Assembly (NCBI GenBank): GCA_947579605.1
Contig: OX388322.1
Coordinates: 2,480,001 to 2,544,000 of the forward strand
DNA from: Athripsodes cinereus
Lineage: Eukaryota; Arthropoda; Insecta; Trichoptera; Leptoceridae
DNA length: 64,000 nucleotides
Direction: 5' to 3'
Part shown: positions 22,080 to 32,639 of the stretch, in pieces
Numbering within the stretch: the stretch's first letter is position 1
Layout of the letters: each line of letters starts with the position of its first letter
Notes under the pieces: model-generated
Told to the model about the DNA's origin: nothing
Seen by the model: only the letters and a program-made list of their open reading frames with translations
Database searches by the model: none
Made by a program: the position numbers and the translations under genes

Positions 22080-22480
22080 CCATTTAGTGATCCATGACCA
22101 TTCCAAGGGCGCTGTGATTTCTTCTGAACTGTAGCGTTTTCAACTTTGTCTGCAGGCAATCTGTTCCAGGCAGTTGGCGCTGCGACTCTGGTTCTCCTTT
22201 CGGCAAATTTAGAGGTATTTGCAATATTGAATTCTACGAGTTTGTTCACGGCATAAGAAGCTGAGCACAGTCTTCGCCTCAAATTTTTGTCAGCGGAACA
22301 GCTCAGTGGGTGGTGTGCTACCTTGTGGACAGTGAGACACAGTTTAAACATCACTCTCTCTGAGACTCTCAGCTAGTGTATGTGGCAGCTCTGATTCTCT
22401 CTGTAAATGATTCGGAGGCCAAATTAAAAACCATCTGAAGACGATCAAGAATGGTCTGGAGCAGTCCTGTATATAATATG
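22080..22480 (-). pseudogene. CR1/L2-like LINE, reverse transcriptase C-terminus
   Basis: Minus-strand translation gives FKLCLTVHKVAHHPLSCSAD, then LRRRLCSASYAVNKLVEFN, then FAERRTRVAAPTAWNRLPAD. This matches the C-terminal signature of CR1/L2-like LINEs, where LVHK is followed tens of residues later by a (F/V)AGPRAWN.LP block. The reading frame is interrupted near 22344-22354. A second copy of the same 3' end is at 23820-24065. Confidence 0.75.
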
Positions 22481-22487
22481 ATGTTAC

Positions 22488-22865
22488 AGTAGTCCATACG
22501 ATTTCAGATTCGGAGTGTCCATCCTGATTTATTCTGCAGCCCAAGTTCAGGAATTCTCTAACCTGCTTGATACTCACTCCATTTATGACAATTTTCGCAG
22601 TCGCCTCATCTCTTCGAACAACCATACATTTTGTTTTGTCTTTATTTATTTTTATGTTGTATTTTGACAATTCTTCCTAAGGCTTTATTCAACTCATCTT
22701 CATTATGTGCAAGCAATACTATATCGAATCATGTCAACCCTTTCTCCATTTATCTATACTCTTGTCCAGTTCTTCATTTCTTCTGTCAATTCATCAATGG
22801 CTCGCTGTATATAATAGTTAAAGAGTGCTGGAAATATTGAATACCCCTGTCTTACACCTTGTTCG
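22488..22865 (-). pseudogene. LINE reverse transcriptase palm fragment
   Basis: On the minus strand EQGVRQGYSIFPALFNYYIQ is recognisable as the G.RQG..LSP.LFN.YI motif of non-LTR reverse transcriptases, followed by DELTEEMKNW and, after frameshifts, NIKINKDKTKCMVV and VREFLNLGCRIN, the segment after the catalytic FADD box. The FADD box itself is lost or mutated. This appears to come from an RTE-type LINE, different from the CR1-like piece next to it. Confidence 0.75.
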
Positions 22866-23057
22866 ACTATTTGTAAAAAATATTTTAAATAAGTATTTTA
22901 AAAAAGTATGTACCTATTTTGAAAATACGTACTTTGTATTTTGTACTTAAATACTATTTTGAAAAAGTATTTAGTATTTTGTATTTGAAATACAAAAATT
23001 CAAAAGTATTTGTATTTTGTATTTAAATACTTTTTTGAAAGTATTTTGCACATCTCT

Positions 23058-23819
23058 TAACTTTAGTACAGGCAAAATAAGTATGGGGAAACCACATGCC
23101 AAATAGTAAGACGACGAATCGTGGATGGAGTCTGCTGAGGATAGAAAATTGTGGAATTTTAAAGAAGGAGGATTATGTCCAAGAATGAATCGATAATGGC
23201 TATTTAAGAAGAGTAATGCTTTTGTATTTTATATGACTACCAAAAAAACTTTAATAAGTAGATATTCAAGTTTTGTATTTGAACCTATCCATCCGCATGC
23301 AACTTTCGATAATTAAATTATCAGATCAGCAATTTGTATTAGTATTTGATCATTACCAATTACATCATGTACCTATGTGTATTATTATTATACGAGTATT
23401 GCATGAATAGTATCGGATTTATCTCGCATAAGGTTAGATGTGTTTTAAGTTTTAATCCGTAGATGTGTTTTTATCATGACACATCATGGTTTTGTTTTGA
23501 AACGTTTTTGCTTTCATTCGTCGCGAATAAACATACGTGTGAGTTAGAATCAAAGCTATTGTGAATCTAGTGTTACTATTATGCATATATAATATGAAAC
23601 CAAGGATTTTATTGTGTGCAATGATAGGTCTTATTGGTTCTGTCTTCACTGCCTACCCCACGGGATACGATGTCTTAAATAACTAAAGTCAATTTAAATG
23701 AAAATATTACTTCGTAATCATATTTAGTGCATTAAAATTAATAATTACAGCAATGTTTATACGTAATAATATGCACTCATGTATTTATTTAGTAATAGTA
23801 TAGATGATTTGTATTTGGC
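23058..23819. other. Intronic non-coding DNA
   Basis: A short LINE tail-like fragment lies at about 23640-23675 (CACTGCCTACCCCACGGGAT). Otherwise nothing recognised. Confidence 0.4.
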
Positions 23820-24065
23820 GTCCTTTTATGATCCGTGACCATCTCAAGGGTGCCGTGACATCTGAACAGTAACGTTTTCAACTTGCTTCTGAATGTGGCA
23901 GTAGGTTGGTTCTGTCTGGTAATCGGTTCCAGGCAGTTGGCCCCGCGACGCTGAAACTCATGTCTGCGAATTTGAAAGTGTTTTGTCTATTGGGTTCTAC
24001 AAGTTCGTTGACAGCGGTGGAAACTGAGCGCAGCGGTCGCCTCAGAGTTTCACAAGCACATATTA
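23820..24065 (-). pseudogene. CR1/L2-like LINE 3' end, second copy
   Basis: Minus-strand reading includes an L.SVSTAVNELVEPNRQNT segment, FKFADMSFSVAGPTAWNRLP and an APLRWSRIIK end, aligned with the copy at 22080-22480 but better preserved in the SVAGPTAWNRLP box. Only the extreme C-terminus remains. Confidence 0.75.
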
Positions 24066-24594
24066 TTTTGTGCAGTGCGTCTACTGGCTACCCCATTTGT
24101 ACGAAATATTGAAGAGAAACCCACCTCACACCCGGATATCTCAGGAGTCGTAGACCCCTATTTATCAGCACACTTGTACGAAATAGGAGAACATGTTATC
24201 CTATTAACCATATGTATTTATTATTTTGCATTTCAATCTGTGTTTGTCTTTATTTATAAGTGACCTTGTCTAAAGAGCCGGTCAAGTAACCGGTGAAGCA
24301 AAACAAAAAAAAACCTCTACCTATTTATTAAACAACAAAGATTGACTATATGTTGGTCGGTAGTTTTTTATCTGTGGTGTTTTTTTTTTATAGGCAGCTA
24401 TGTACATTGTGTACTCGACGATGAGTTCATTCATAGACATGTAATAGTAAAACGAATAGGTATATATAATTGGATAGTGTGATTCAACAATATATCAAAT
24501 CACTTAATCGAAAAATCGAGTTAATGTCATAATTTAAACTCAAACAGGTGTTAATAAAAATATTACAAATAAGTCATTACATCTGCAATTCAGC
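24066..24594. other. Intronic non-coding DNA
   Basis: A degraded CTACTGGCTACCCCATTTGT fragment near 24078 belongs to the short repeat family. No gene. Confidence 0.4.
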
Positions 24595-24735
24595 ATTGAT
24601 GTGGTATCCTGATATCCTTCCACGCATCCTGAATGATATATTTTTTATTGGCATAGAGAGGACAGCTTGCGTGTTTATTATATGAGGTTAGTTTGATGGC
24701 TATCCCATTTAAAGTATATTTCATGATGGTAAAAA
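24595..24735 (+). repeat. Short interspersed repeat (GGGATATGCCGTGA family), 3' half
   Basis: Shows CAATTCAGCATTGATG, CATCCTGAATGATATA, GAGGACAGCTTGCGTG and GGCTATCCCATTT in family order. Confidence 0.65.
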
Positions 24736-24984
24736 TAATTGAAATGATATTCTTTTCTTACTGAAATAATTGGGTTACAATTACTAACTAATTCTCTTTA
24801 AAATCTTCATTTCTTATTGACTTACAACCCATACAATCATTAAAGTTGAATCAATTATTAAAAACATCAAAAACAATTTCAGTTTGGGGTATGTGTGACT
24901 CGGTATATTGTTTCTGAGATAGTAATAACCCATTGATGTTTTGTATTGTGTTGACATTTACAGTGTTTTGTGTATTGTAAGGTT

Positions 24985-25285
24985 TGTATAGTATGAGTGG
25001 ATGTAAGAGGAGTGATGTGGATAGAATACGTGTAGATAAGGTGCTATAGTTTGAACTTGTGGAGCGAATAGACGATGAAAGGATGACAAAGAGGGTGTAT
25101 TTATCTGAAAAAGTGTGTGTGAGAAAGCGAGGGACATCCAAGAACTACGTGGCTTGATAGTGTAGATCAACGTTTCAAGGATAAATTGCAGGAATGTGGA
25201 GCACACGAGTAAAATATTTAAGGATAATGTGGCGTTCCGTCTTCTCTGCCTACCCTACTTGGGATATAGTGTGAGGGTATAGATA
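24985..25285 (+). mobile_element. LINE 3' end, decayed
   Basis: Plus-strand frames read SGCKRSDVDRIRVDKV, FELVERIDDERMTKRVYLSE and an out-of-frame KRGTSKNYVA block, the same region as at 2555-2935. It ends CTTCTCTGCCTACCCTACTT followed by GTGAGGGTATAGAT. Confidence 0.8.
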
Positions 25286-25329
25286 AACAGAGTTAACATA
25301 TTATAATATGAAGGAATTATAGAGTGTAT

Positions 25330-25585
25330 ATCCCGTGGAGCACCCGGTAAATAATTGGTCTCCCACTCTTCTGCGTAAGTTTTCGAGTGTCCTGTAAAAG
25401 GCAGGTGTTCGAAAAAATTAAGACATTATACATCTTAAATTCAGCGATGAGGTTTGCCACCCATCCTGAATGTCTTTATTTTATATTGGCACGAAGAGGA
25501 CAGTTTGCATGTTTCTTGCATGCAGCTGATCTGCTGGCTACCCCACTTGTGGGATATGCCGTGATGGTATAGTGGTAGTAGTAAT
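25330..25585 (+). repeat. Short interspersed repeat (GGGATATGCCGTGA family), best-preserved copy
   Basis: Order of segments: CCCGTGGAGCACCCGGTAAA, TGGTCTCCCACTCTT, TTTTCGAGTGTCCTGTAAAA, GGCAGGTGTTCGAAA, TTAAATTCAGCGATGAGG, CCACCCATCCTGAATGTCTT, GAGGACAGTTTGCATG, TGCATGCAGCTGATCTGCTG, GCTACCCCACTTGTGGGATA, TGCCGTGATGGTATAG and a TAG-rich tail. GGTGTTCGAAA is weakly box B-like. The 3' third resembles the 3' terminus of the LINE immediately upstream (24985-25285). Copies or fragments also occur at 5945-6350, 9245-9520, 20238-20345, 24595-24735, 44085-44290, 45895-46145, 59230-59390, 61590-61720 and 63969-64000. Confidence 0.85.
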
Positions 25586-27704
25586 TATAGAGAAATTGTA
25601 AGCTTTTGGTGCTCAATTATTTTTTAGAAAAATAAGAATTTTATCATTTTTAGAATTGAATTACTTTTTTTTAGATTTTACGGCTTGACACACTGTTGTT
25701 TAATCCATCGAATTATTTTTCAGTTGCTTGTTTATTCTATGTCGGTGGCGTTTTGTTTACAATATATTTAATCATGTTTATTTTCCATTAGGAATCAATA
25801 GCGCCTGCCACACATGCATGTTGGTGTAGGAATATGAAATACTTAGTAATAAAATAGCTATAAATTCCATTTTGCACATCACCGATTTTTTTGCGAATGA
25901 TATTTTATTAATTGAATTCTATAGAAGATAAAATTCTGCCTATCTATCTATACGATCAGGACATTTTACACAAGAGGGGCAGCGAGTAGACTAATCACAT
26001 GTAATAAGCATACAAGTCGTCGTCCTCTTCGTCTCAAAAGATATGGCATTCGGTTTATCTGTCATACATTTTCAATGCTGAATTGTAGATCTTAAATGTG
26101 ATGTTTTAGAAATATTTGTCTTTTACACTACTCTGGAAAACTTACTGAAAAGTGTGGTAGACTGGTATTTATTCCGGGAATTCCGTAGATAGGATACATG
26201 TGAGTATTCCACAAAAGGCAGGTATCTGTAAAACATGGAGTATAAGATATTTGACGTAGGTATCCATTCAATTGCAATCCAGCAGTGATAATACTTTTAA
26301 CGCATATGACGACCTGTATTTATTTATTTAAATACTTAACTCCAGACTTGAAGGTGGGGTGTGCAAACCTTTCAAGTCCATAACATAAAACATATATGTA
26401 GAATAGAATACAATACATATTACAATAAAAAAAAGATGCATGTAAGCAAAAATTATCGGTTCAGTGCATAAAGTATTTCTTAATTAATTAGATTTTTGTA
26501 ATCCACTTTTGTGTCAGTTGTTGTGCTTGTCTTTCGGAAGCAGCTCGTAAAGTGCGTTATTTATTAACGTCAGATGTGTTGTAAAACCGTGAATTTTCAG
26601 TATCATTGTCGCCCTAAAGTCATTTGTCCTACTTTCTGAATACATTTTTGATGTACTGGATGAGAGGTTTCTCGTGTACTTAATTATGTTTCCCAGTGTC
26701 CAAATATATCCGATATAAAATGTATCTGATACGCATCATTGTATTGTACTCTTAATTTGCTCATTGTGACAGTCTTTAGTTCGTCCATAGTTGGCATGTG
26801 CAAAGGTTTGTACAGCATAAATTAAATAGTAGATATTCTCTTTACATTGTCACTACCTACACTTGTAAATAATTCTGGCTTGTATGTTTGAAATAATACT
26901 AATGTTACGTTTTTATCTGTTAATAATATCATCGTCAGTGAAGTCTTTATTTGTCTGGACCATAGGCCATAGTAAGGCTCCGAATCGTCACCGAATGATT
27001 GATTGACGTTTTCATCCAGCTGTGTGGACGCGGCTATTTTCGATTTCTTGTGGCAGTACTTTTTCTTCCTCTTTGCCCCATTTGAAGATCATTAATATTC
27101 TGTTTTATTCACATTGCAAATTAGTCCACTGGCTACGCCCACTTGCAGGAGACGCCATTTGATAGTATAGATAGATAGATAGATACATATATAACTGATG
27201 CATTACAGTATCCTCAGTAGTATACCAGATACATACAGTTTGTCCTCTAACATTGTAGTTACGTGTCATCACGAGGATGGCGCTATGTGTGCAGTATGCA
27301 TACTAATTATTAGGTACCTACCTACATATATATGTATTCAATTATTCTATTACCGCGATATCTAGATAGTAGATACATTATTATTATACTAATGTAGGTA
27401 CTCACATAGCGCAGTAGTGCAAAGTGTATGTAGATACCATGTACATAATATTAATAATGTGATGGCGAATTAATTACATATCAAGGACGATTCTCATCAT
27501 TGTTATTATATGGATTAATATCTACAGAGTAACAGCGGCAGCGGCAACTTTGTACTACAACTACATATGTATGTATCTATCTATTTGCAGTATTGTTTTA
27601 ATTTTATTGGCTATCCTGCTACTCTATCTATGTAGTCTGTAACCATTCACGTAATTGATAGAATGTGTTATGTGTGTGTAGAATATTACATAAATAAATA
27701 TGCC
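25586..27704. other. Intronic non-coding DNA with repeat fragments
   Basis: Degraded pieces of the short repeat family are seen at about 25975-26060 (reverse), 26165-26300 and 27118-27165 (CCACTGGCTACGCCCACTTG), the last followed by a GATA run (27168-27184). A TTTATTTATTTAAATACTTA tract at 26318 resembles a reversed retroelement tail. No gene. Confidence 0.45.
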
Positions 27705-27708
27705 TTAA

Positions 27709-28131
27709 AGGGGCGTTCACATTGTGTTCACTGTGACCATTCTGGATGCTCCTCCAAAATGAAAAGGTGTAAACAGGCGTTTCATCAATAGTGATCACTA
27801 GCGATGACGGATGAAAGCGATTACTACCCGACATAATTTTGATGACAGGTCCTTTCACTGAAATGACCATAAATATTACTCTTTATGAATTTGTATTGAA
27901 AATCAGAATCATGTACAAAATTATTATGCTGACAAGAATTAAATTAATTTGATTTAATTTTTAATAATTGTAATTTTTCATTTTTTTTTTTTTACAACAT
28001 GATCATGAGTATTGACATGGCAGTGAAAGCATAGGATGAACAAGTGTGAACAGACGTGTTCACTTTCGATGAGCAAGTTTGACCCTGACACTCTGGATGA
28101 TCATCCAAAGTGAAGCAATGTGAATGCCACT
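27709..28131. mobile_element. TTAA-flanked MITE, copy 2
   Basis: Inverted relative to 18237-18726 and about 85% similar by eye in its outer parts: GGGGCGTTCACATTG start, CTCCAAAATGAAAAGGTG, TGATCACTAGCGATGACGGA, and GATGATCATCCAAAGTGAAG at the right end. TTAA precedes it at 27705-27708; the right flank reads TTAG, a mutated duplication. It is shorter than copy 1 in the AT-rich core. Confidence 0.75.
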
Positions 28132-28362
28132 TTAGACTCCTCTTGAAACTATAGTACTCAGTGGCCCGTTTGAGACAGGATCTTGTGGTGTTACAGTGTC
28201 AGTCCTGCCTTTTACAGTAAGACTTACTAAATTACTTGCTGAAAATCATGAGATACCTTATTCGAGGACTCCACGTATACGATAATTGAAATAAGTATGC
28301 TAAGTGTTATGAATACAGAATTCACACATAGTACAGTACCGATATTGGTACCAATTATAATA

Positions 28363-29742
28363 CAGTAGTGTGCGAATTAATGTGAACATGGGTATACAAA
28401 ACACAAAAATAATCATTTTTTATATAAGATGAGATTTTAATTTAAAGAACAGTTTTTTCTTATTACTATTTTTTTATTTTAATAGGATGTATGTCCTCCT
28501 TTAGCTTTTATTACGTCCTGAAGTCTTTTTGGCATCGATTCAACTAATTTTTTACAATTTTCTTTAATTTTCTCGTCACGAAACCACACTTGAATTACCG
28601 CTTCTATCATCTTCCTTTTAGTTGTACAGTCCATTTTTCGAACCCGTTGTTTGCAAATCGCCCATAAATTTTCGATTGGATTTAAGTCAGGTGAATTTCC
28701 TGGCCAATCCAACACATTTATTTTATTTTCTTCAAAATATTTAATCATCTTTTTGGATTTGTGGCAAGGTGCTGAATCTTGTTGAAACCATAATTTATCA
28801 TTAGAATTAATTTTTCCCAATTCCCCATTTAATTTTTGTTCCAATAACTCTTTATATTTGTCAGAGTTCATCATCCCAACAACAGGCACTAACGATCCTG
28901 GACCATAAAAAGAAAAGCAGCCCCAAAACATAACTTTTTGTGGATGTTTTACCGTTTGTTCTATGTGAGCAGAAGTGATTTTTTCATTTGAACTCTTTCT
29001 TACATAACGTGAGCGCTCTCCTTGGACCAAAAAGTGAGTTTCATCAGAAAACAAAACATTTTTCCATTGGTCTTCCGTCCAATCAGCATACTTTTTAACC
29101 CAAATATATCTTTTTTTCATCATATCTGCTGTCAACAACTGTTTCTTTTGTGGTCTTATAGCCTTTCTTCCAGATTCAATGAGTCGTTTCCTTACTGTGG
29201 AGTCATGAATTTTCACTCCGTTGGCCTCCAAATCTTGCTGCAGATCAAAACTCGTCACCCTAGGGTTCAGTTTACTTTTTCTGATTAAATATGCTTCATC
29301 CCTTGCTGAAGTTTTTCTTTTTCTCCCACATTTTCCAACTCTTTTCACATTAACAGACCCAGTTTCCCTTTTCTGCTTAATAATTTTATTGACAGCACCC
29401 AGACTAACCCCACACTGTTCGGCAATCTTCCTTTGACTCATTGAAGTATGCTCACATAAAGTGATAATCTTTTCCCGTTTTCGTGGAGTGATATCCATTG
29501 CACAAACTTCAAAAAATCACTAATAAAATCTTGACAAAACAGACCGTAGGTAGAAATTGCTTTAAAAAACCTTCAAAATCGCTTTAACTGCACCAAACTC
29601 ACAACCAAACGACAGCTAATACTCTACACGACTGAAGTAGATACACAAAATTCAAAATGGCCGACATATCGTGATTGTGTAGTGTTGCAAACACGGAAAA
29701 TGTTTTAATTAAGTCATGTTCACATTAATTCGCACACTACTG
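28363..29742 (-). mobile_element. Complete Tc1-type transposon
   Basis: Inverted termini begin CAGTAGTGTGCGAATTAATG on the left, matched by the exact complement at the right end (the shared block runs about 28 bp), and the element is flanked by TA on both sides (28361-28362 and 29743-29744), the Tc1/mariner target duplication. Total length is 1380 bp, normal for the family. It contains one uninterrupted transposase gene on the minus strand. Little divergence between termini and an open gene suggest a recent insertion. Confidence 0.95.
28479..29498 (-). CDS. Tc1 family DD34E transposase, intact
   Basis: Encodes a 339-residue transposase, the usual length for Tc1 elements (about 340). Order of domains: paired-like helix-turn-helix DNA-binding region (about residues 1-105, with SQRKIAEQCGVSLGAVNKII in the first HTH), a basic GRKRKT segment (58-63) in the place of the GRPR-type hook, then the RNase H-like DDE domain. 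Catalytic residues are visible as D152 (SDETHF), D241 (QQDSAPCH) and E276 (SPDLNPIENLW); 34 residues separate the second D and the E, the DD34E signature. It would excise and reinsert its element at TA sites in the nucleus. There is no frameshift or stop. The start ATG lies about 244 bp inside the right terminus and the stop about 116 bp inside the left terminus. The gene is antisense to the host calpain and sits within its intron. Confidence 0.95.
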   Translation of the reverse strand: MDITPRKREKIITLCEHTSMSQRKIAEQCGVSLGAVNKIIKQKRETGSVNVKRVGKCGRKRKTSARDEAYLIRKSKLNPRVTSFDLQQDLEANGVKIHDSTVRKRLIESGRKAIRPQKKQLLTADMMKKRYIWVKKYADWTEDQWKNVLFSDETHFLVQGERSRYVRKSSNEKITSAHIEQTVKHPQKVMFWGCFSFYGPGSLVPVVGMMNSDKYKELLEQKLNGELGKINSNDKLWFQQDSAPCHKSKKMIKYFEENKINVLDWPGNSPDLNPIENLWAICKQRVRKMDCTTKRKMIEAVIQVWFRDEKIKENCKKLVESMPKRLQDVIKAKGGHTSY

Positions 29743-29744
29743 TA

Positions 29745-30001
29745 TGTTGTCTGCACAATCTGCCATACACAGGATGCATGTGGCTGTTATTTCCTTTTGA
29801 TATTTTTACCTATAGCCACATAAAAATATTAGCTGTAGTAGGTGTAGGTAAAGTAATGTAGGTATGTAAATTCTATTTAAATTCCTGCGGTAGTTTGTTA
29901 TTTACTTATGACAAAATTACATAACGAATCAAACTTCATTTTAGAATGCTACACCTATTGTTTATAAATAACACATTTAGTATAATAATTCAATGTGACC
30001 A
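29745..30001. other. Intronic non-coding DNA
   Basis: No feature seen. Confidence 0.4.
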
Positions 30002-30003
30002 TA

Positions 30004-30309
30004 GGGTGATGCTTATCCTAGACTAGCACTCAATTTGGATGAATGTTTTAAAACTATTATACATCAAAATGTAAGAGACAGATAGATTGACCCTCAGTGT
30101 ATTGACCCTTCATAGCTAGGTATATTTATCGTTATCAAAATTATTTTGATCACTTTAAAATGATAAGAATACATAGATGTAAGGACTGATTGGTATATCT
30201 GAGAGTCATTCAACCTACCCTTTACGTATTGGTGCAAATTAGTTATAAAAATATTGAATGTAATAGCAAATTCAACCAACTAAGGGCTAGGTCAGGATAA
30301 GCGTCACCC
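30004..30309. mobile_element. 306-bp MITE flanked by TA
   Basis: Inverted ends GGGTGATGCTTATCCT and AGGATAAGCGTCACCC (one mismatch), with TA at 30002-30003 and 30310-30311. No coding capacity. The TA duplication suggests a Tc1/mariner-mobilised element, though its termini differ from the Tc1 element at 28363. Confidence 0.8.
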
Positions 30310-30437
30310 TAAGGGTACATTGAAATACTGAGCCTTAATCTATTTACCTAAAATAATAATAAATTATTATGTATCATTTTTAGAATATTTACTAATTTTA
30401 TATTGTTAAACCGGATTTGGGTGCAGATGACAAAACC

Positions 30438-30810
30438 AATCAGAAACCTCGATTGGAGAACCATGTCTACACAATGCAACATTGTGTAAAATCTAATCGG
30501 AAGAAGTGAGAAAACTGTTCCGGCGCCATTTAGACGGGAGATCGCGATCCATTTGAGATCTGAAAAATGAGATCCCAAAAAGATGGTTGCTTCTAAGGTT
30601 TGCATAAAGCGTCTCTCGATTGGTGGACCTTACATCGTGACAGTGAGAATGGTGGAATTGGTGAACGTTGTCCATGAACACCGAAAGTGATCACTTAAGC
30701 CAGCCTAGAGCCAATTCGTAAGCGTTGGAACACCTTTCTGGCTTCTTCCGATTAGATTTTACACAATGCCGCATTGTGTAGATATGGTTCTCCAATCGAG
30801 GTTTCTGATT
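30438..30810. mobile_element. 373-bp MITE with about 65-bp inverted repeats
   Basis: AATCAGAAACCTCGATTGGA on the left is matched by TCCAATCGAGGTTTCTGATT on the right; the arms continue through a TCTACACAATG.. CATTGTGTA segment and AAAATCTAATCGGAAGAAG. Interior is GC-richer than the surroundings, with GATCTGAAAAATGAGATC-type internal symmetry. Target duplication not determined. Confidence 0.8.
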
Positions 30811-31098
30811 AATATTATCATACTTTGTTATCATATTATGTAGCAAAAAATTATGAAATAGTGTATTGCCTGAAAAAAAAAAATCTCATTTGAAAACTTG
30901 TTGCATTTTTTCAAGTTAGATGATAATACTAATCATAATTCTTATAAGTAGAAACATTTTAGCACAATTAAACAACATTCTACAAAAAATAAAGGTTTTC
31001 CCAATAGTAGTAACAAGAAAAAGCGAAAAAATGTAAAGCATTATATAAAAACACTAGTTGTAGTAAGAAACTGTAATCTCATTGACAGGTCTTCGATT

Positions 31099-31298
31099 NN
31101 NNNNNNNNNNNNNNNNNNNNNNNNNNNNNNNNNNNNNNNNNNNNNNNNNNNNNNNNNNNNNNNNNNNNNNNNNNNNNNNNNNNNNNNNNNNNNNNNNNNN
31201 NNNNNNNNNNNNNNNNNNNNNNNNNNNNNNNNNNNNNNNNNNNNNNNNNNNNNNNNNNNNNNNNNNNNNNNNNNNNNNNNNNNNNNNNNNNNNNNNNN
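31099..31298. other. Assembly gap (200 N)
   Basis: Exactly 200 undetermined bases. The round number suggests a placeholder for a gap of unknown true size, so frames spanning it are meaningless. Confidence 0.98.
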
Positions 31299-31604
31299 AG
31301 AGTTCTCTTCAATAAGATTAAAAGATTGTTTTTCTGTTTTGAGAATTTGAAATAGTCTGTAACGATATGTCTTCATACATTGAGAAATAATTTCTGGTTT
31401 TGAGATATTTTTCATTATTTCACGAATATAAAACAAATCTTCTTAGGGTGAGGAAATAATTATTTCCTTTTATACAAAACTTTAGTTTCTTAATTCAATA
31501 CAATTCTCTTGACTGAATATGTTATTTATTTTGAAGGTATTTGGGTTTATTTCTTTAAAAAAAACTAAATGAAAGGATCGTTGTTTTATATATGTGCTAC
31601 CTTT
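31299..31604. other. Non-coding DNA after the gap
   Basis: Nothing recognised. Confidence 0.4.
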
Positions 31605-31676
31605 AAAGGTGTATAAGGTTGTATTTGGGTTTAAAACAAACAAAACCCAGATATATTTAAAAAAAAAAAAAAATAT
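31605..31676 (+). mobile_element. SINE family A, 3' fragment
   Basis: AAGGTGTATAAGGTTGTATT, then TGGGTTTAAAACAAAC, AAAACCCAGATATATTT and a poly(A) tail: the tail half of the SINE described at 61164-61330. Confidence 0.75.
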
Positions 31677-31888
31677 TTTCCATTAACCTTGCATTTTTTA
31701 TTACCTATTACGGTATTAGGTACCATAACCTTTATTACCCTTGCATTAACAACGTATTAAGTTATTAATGCAAGAGGGTTTTTTACTGACTACTCGTTCC
31801 GTTTGATAAATACCATTTTCTCATTACTAAAGAGAATATGTGTAAAAATTCATTTGAAGAATTTTAAATCCACACATAAATATTTGAG

Positions 31889-31935
31889 TCCGTTCGTATG
31901 TATGTATGTATGTATGTATGTATGTATGTACGTAT
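31889..31935. repeat. (GTAT)n microsatellite
   Basis: About ten GTAT units with one GTAC interruption. Confidence 0.95.
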
Positions 31936-32639
31936 GTCCTTAATGGACTCGGAAATTAGGAAAGACCGAAGTAAAATAATACACTCTATACAAGGTCTCA
32001 TCTTCTGGGCAGGTTTAAGGCTAAAAACATTTTAAATATCTTACGTATTGATAAAGATATTTTAATTTTAATGCGACCATGTCACAAAATTAGCAACAAA
32101 ATGTATGTAAAATTAATGCAAGATTTAGTAAATAGCAATATTCACAGTCAAACATTTTTCATTGTATTGAATTAATATCAAAATGGATGTAACAATTAAT
32201 ACAACAATTCTGAAACTAAATATTTAGGGTTTATTTTAGTAATAAAATATCGTGTTTGCTAATGAGAAAAGCTCTTGAATTACGTGAATAAAAATTGCAT
32301 ATTTTTGACATATTGGGCTATTTTCATAATGGAAGACATTATGAAACCATAGAAAACTATACTGTAGAATAATAATAGTTTTACCTATAAAATCCATAAA
32401 CAATGTTAAATGATTTTCAATGAGTGGGAACCTATTTATTTTCACCTAATATTTTTTACATAAATTATGAAATATTTGATAGTAAAATATTCTGAAATAT
32501 TGAAGGATGCAGATAATCCATTTTTAAGGTTTTTTGGGAATAAAGAGTAAATACTTAGGTGACAATTTATTCTTGACTTTTTTAATTTCATAGCAAATAC
32601 CCATTTATGCACTGGAAACCAAAAATACAAATTCGAATG
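31936..32639. other. Intronic non-coding DNA
   Basis: No gene or assignable repeat. Confidence 0.4.

Larger units (their letters stand above)
21780..23057. mobile_element. Inverted-terminus DNA element with AAATACTTT subterminal repeats
   Basis: Ends read AGAGATGTGAAATAAAAGTA on the left and AAGTATTTTGCACATCTCT on the right. Both flanks are dense in AAAGTATTT/AAATACTTT repeats (21790-21910 and 22865-23045). CAGAGATG-type ends suggest hAT but no 8-bp duplication was evident. LINE fragments fill the middle (22080-22865). Confidence 0.65.

Noticed and set aside
31041..31436. Frames of 77-131 codons across the N run
   Set aside because: They consist mostly of undetermined bases in the assembly gap.
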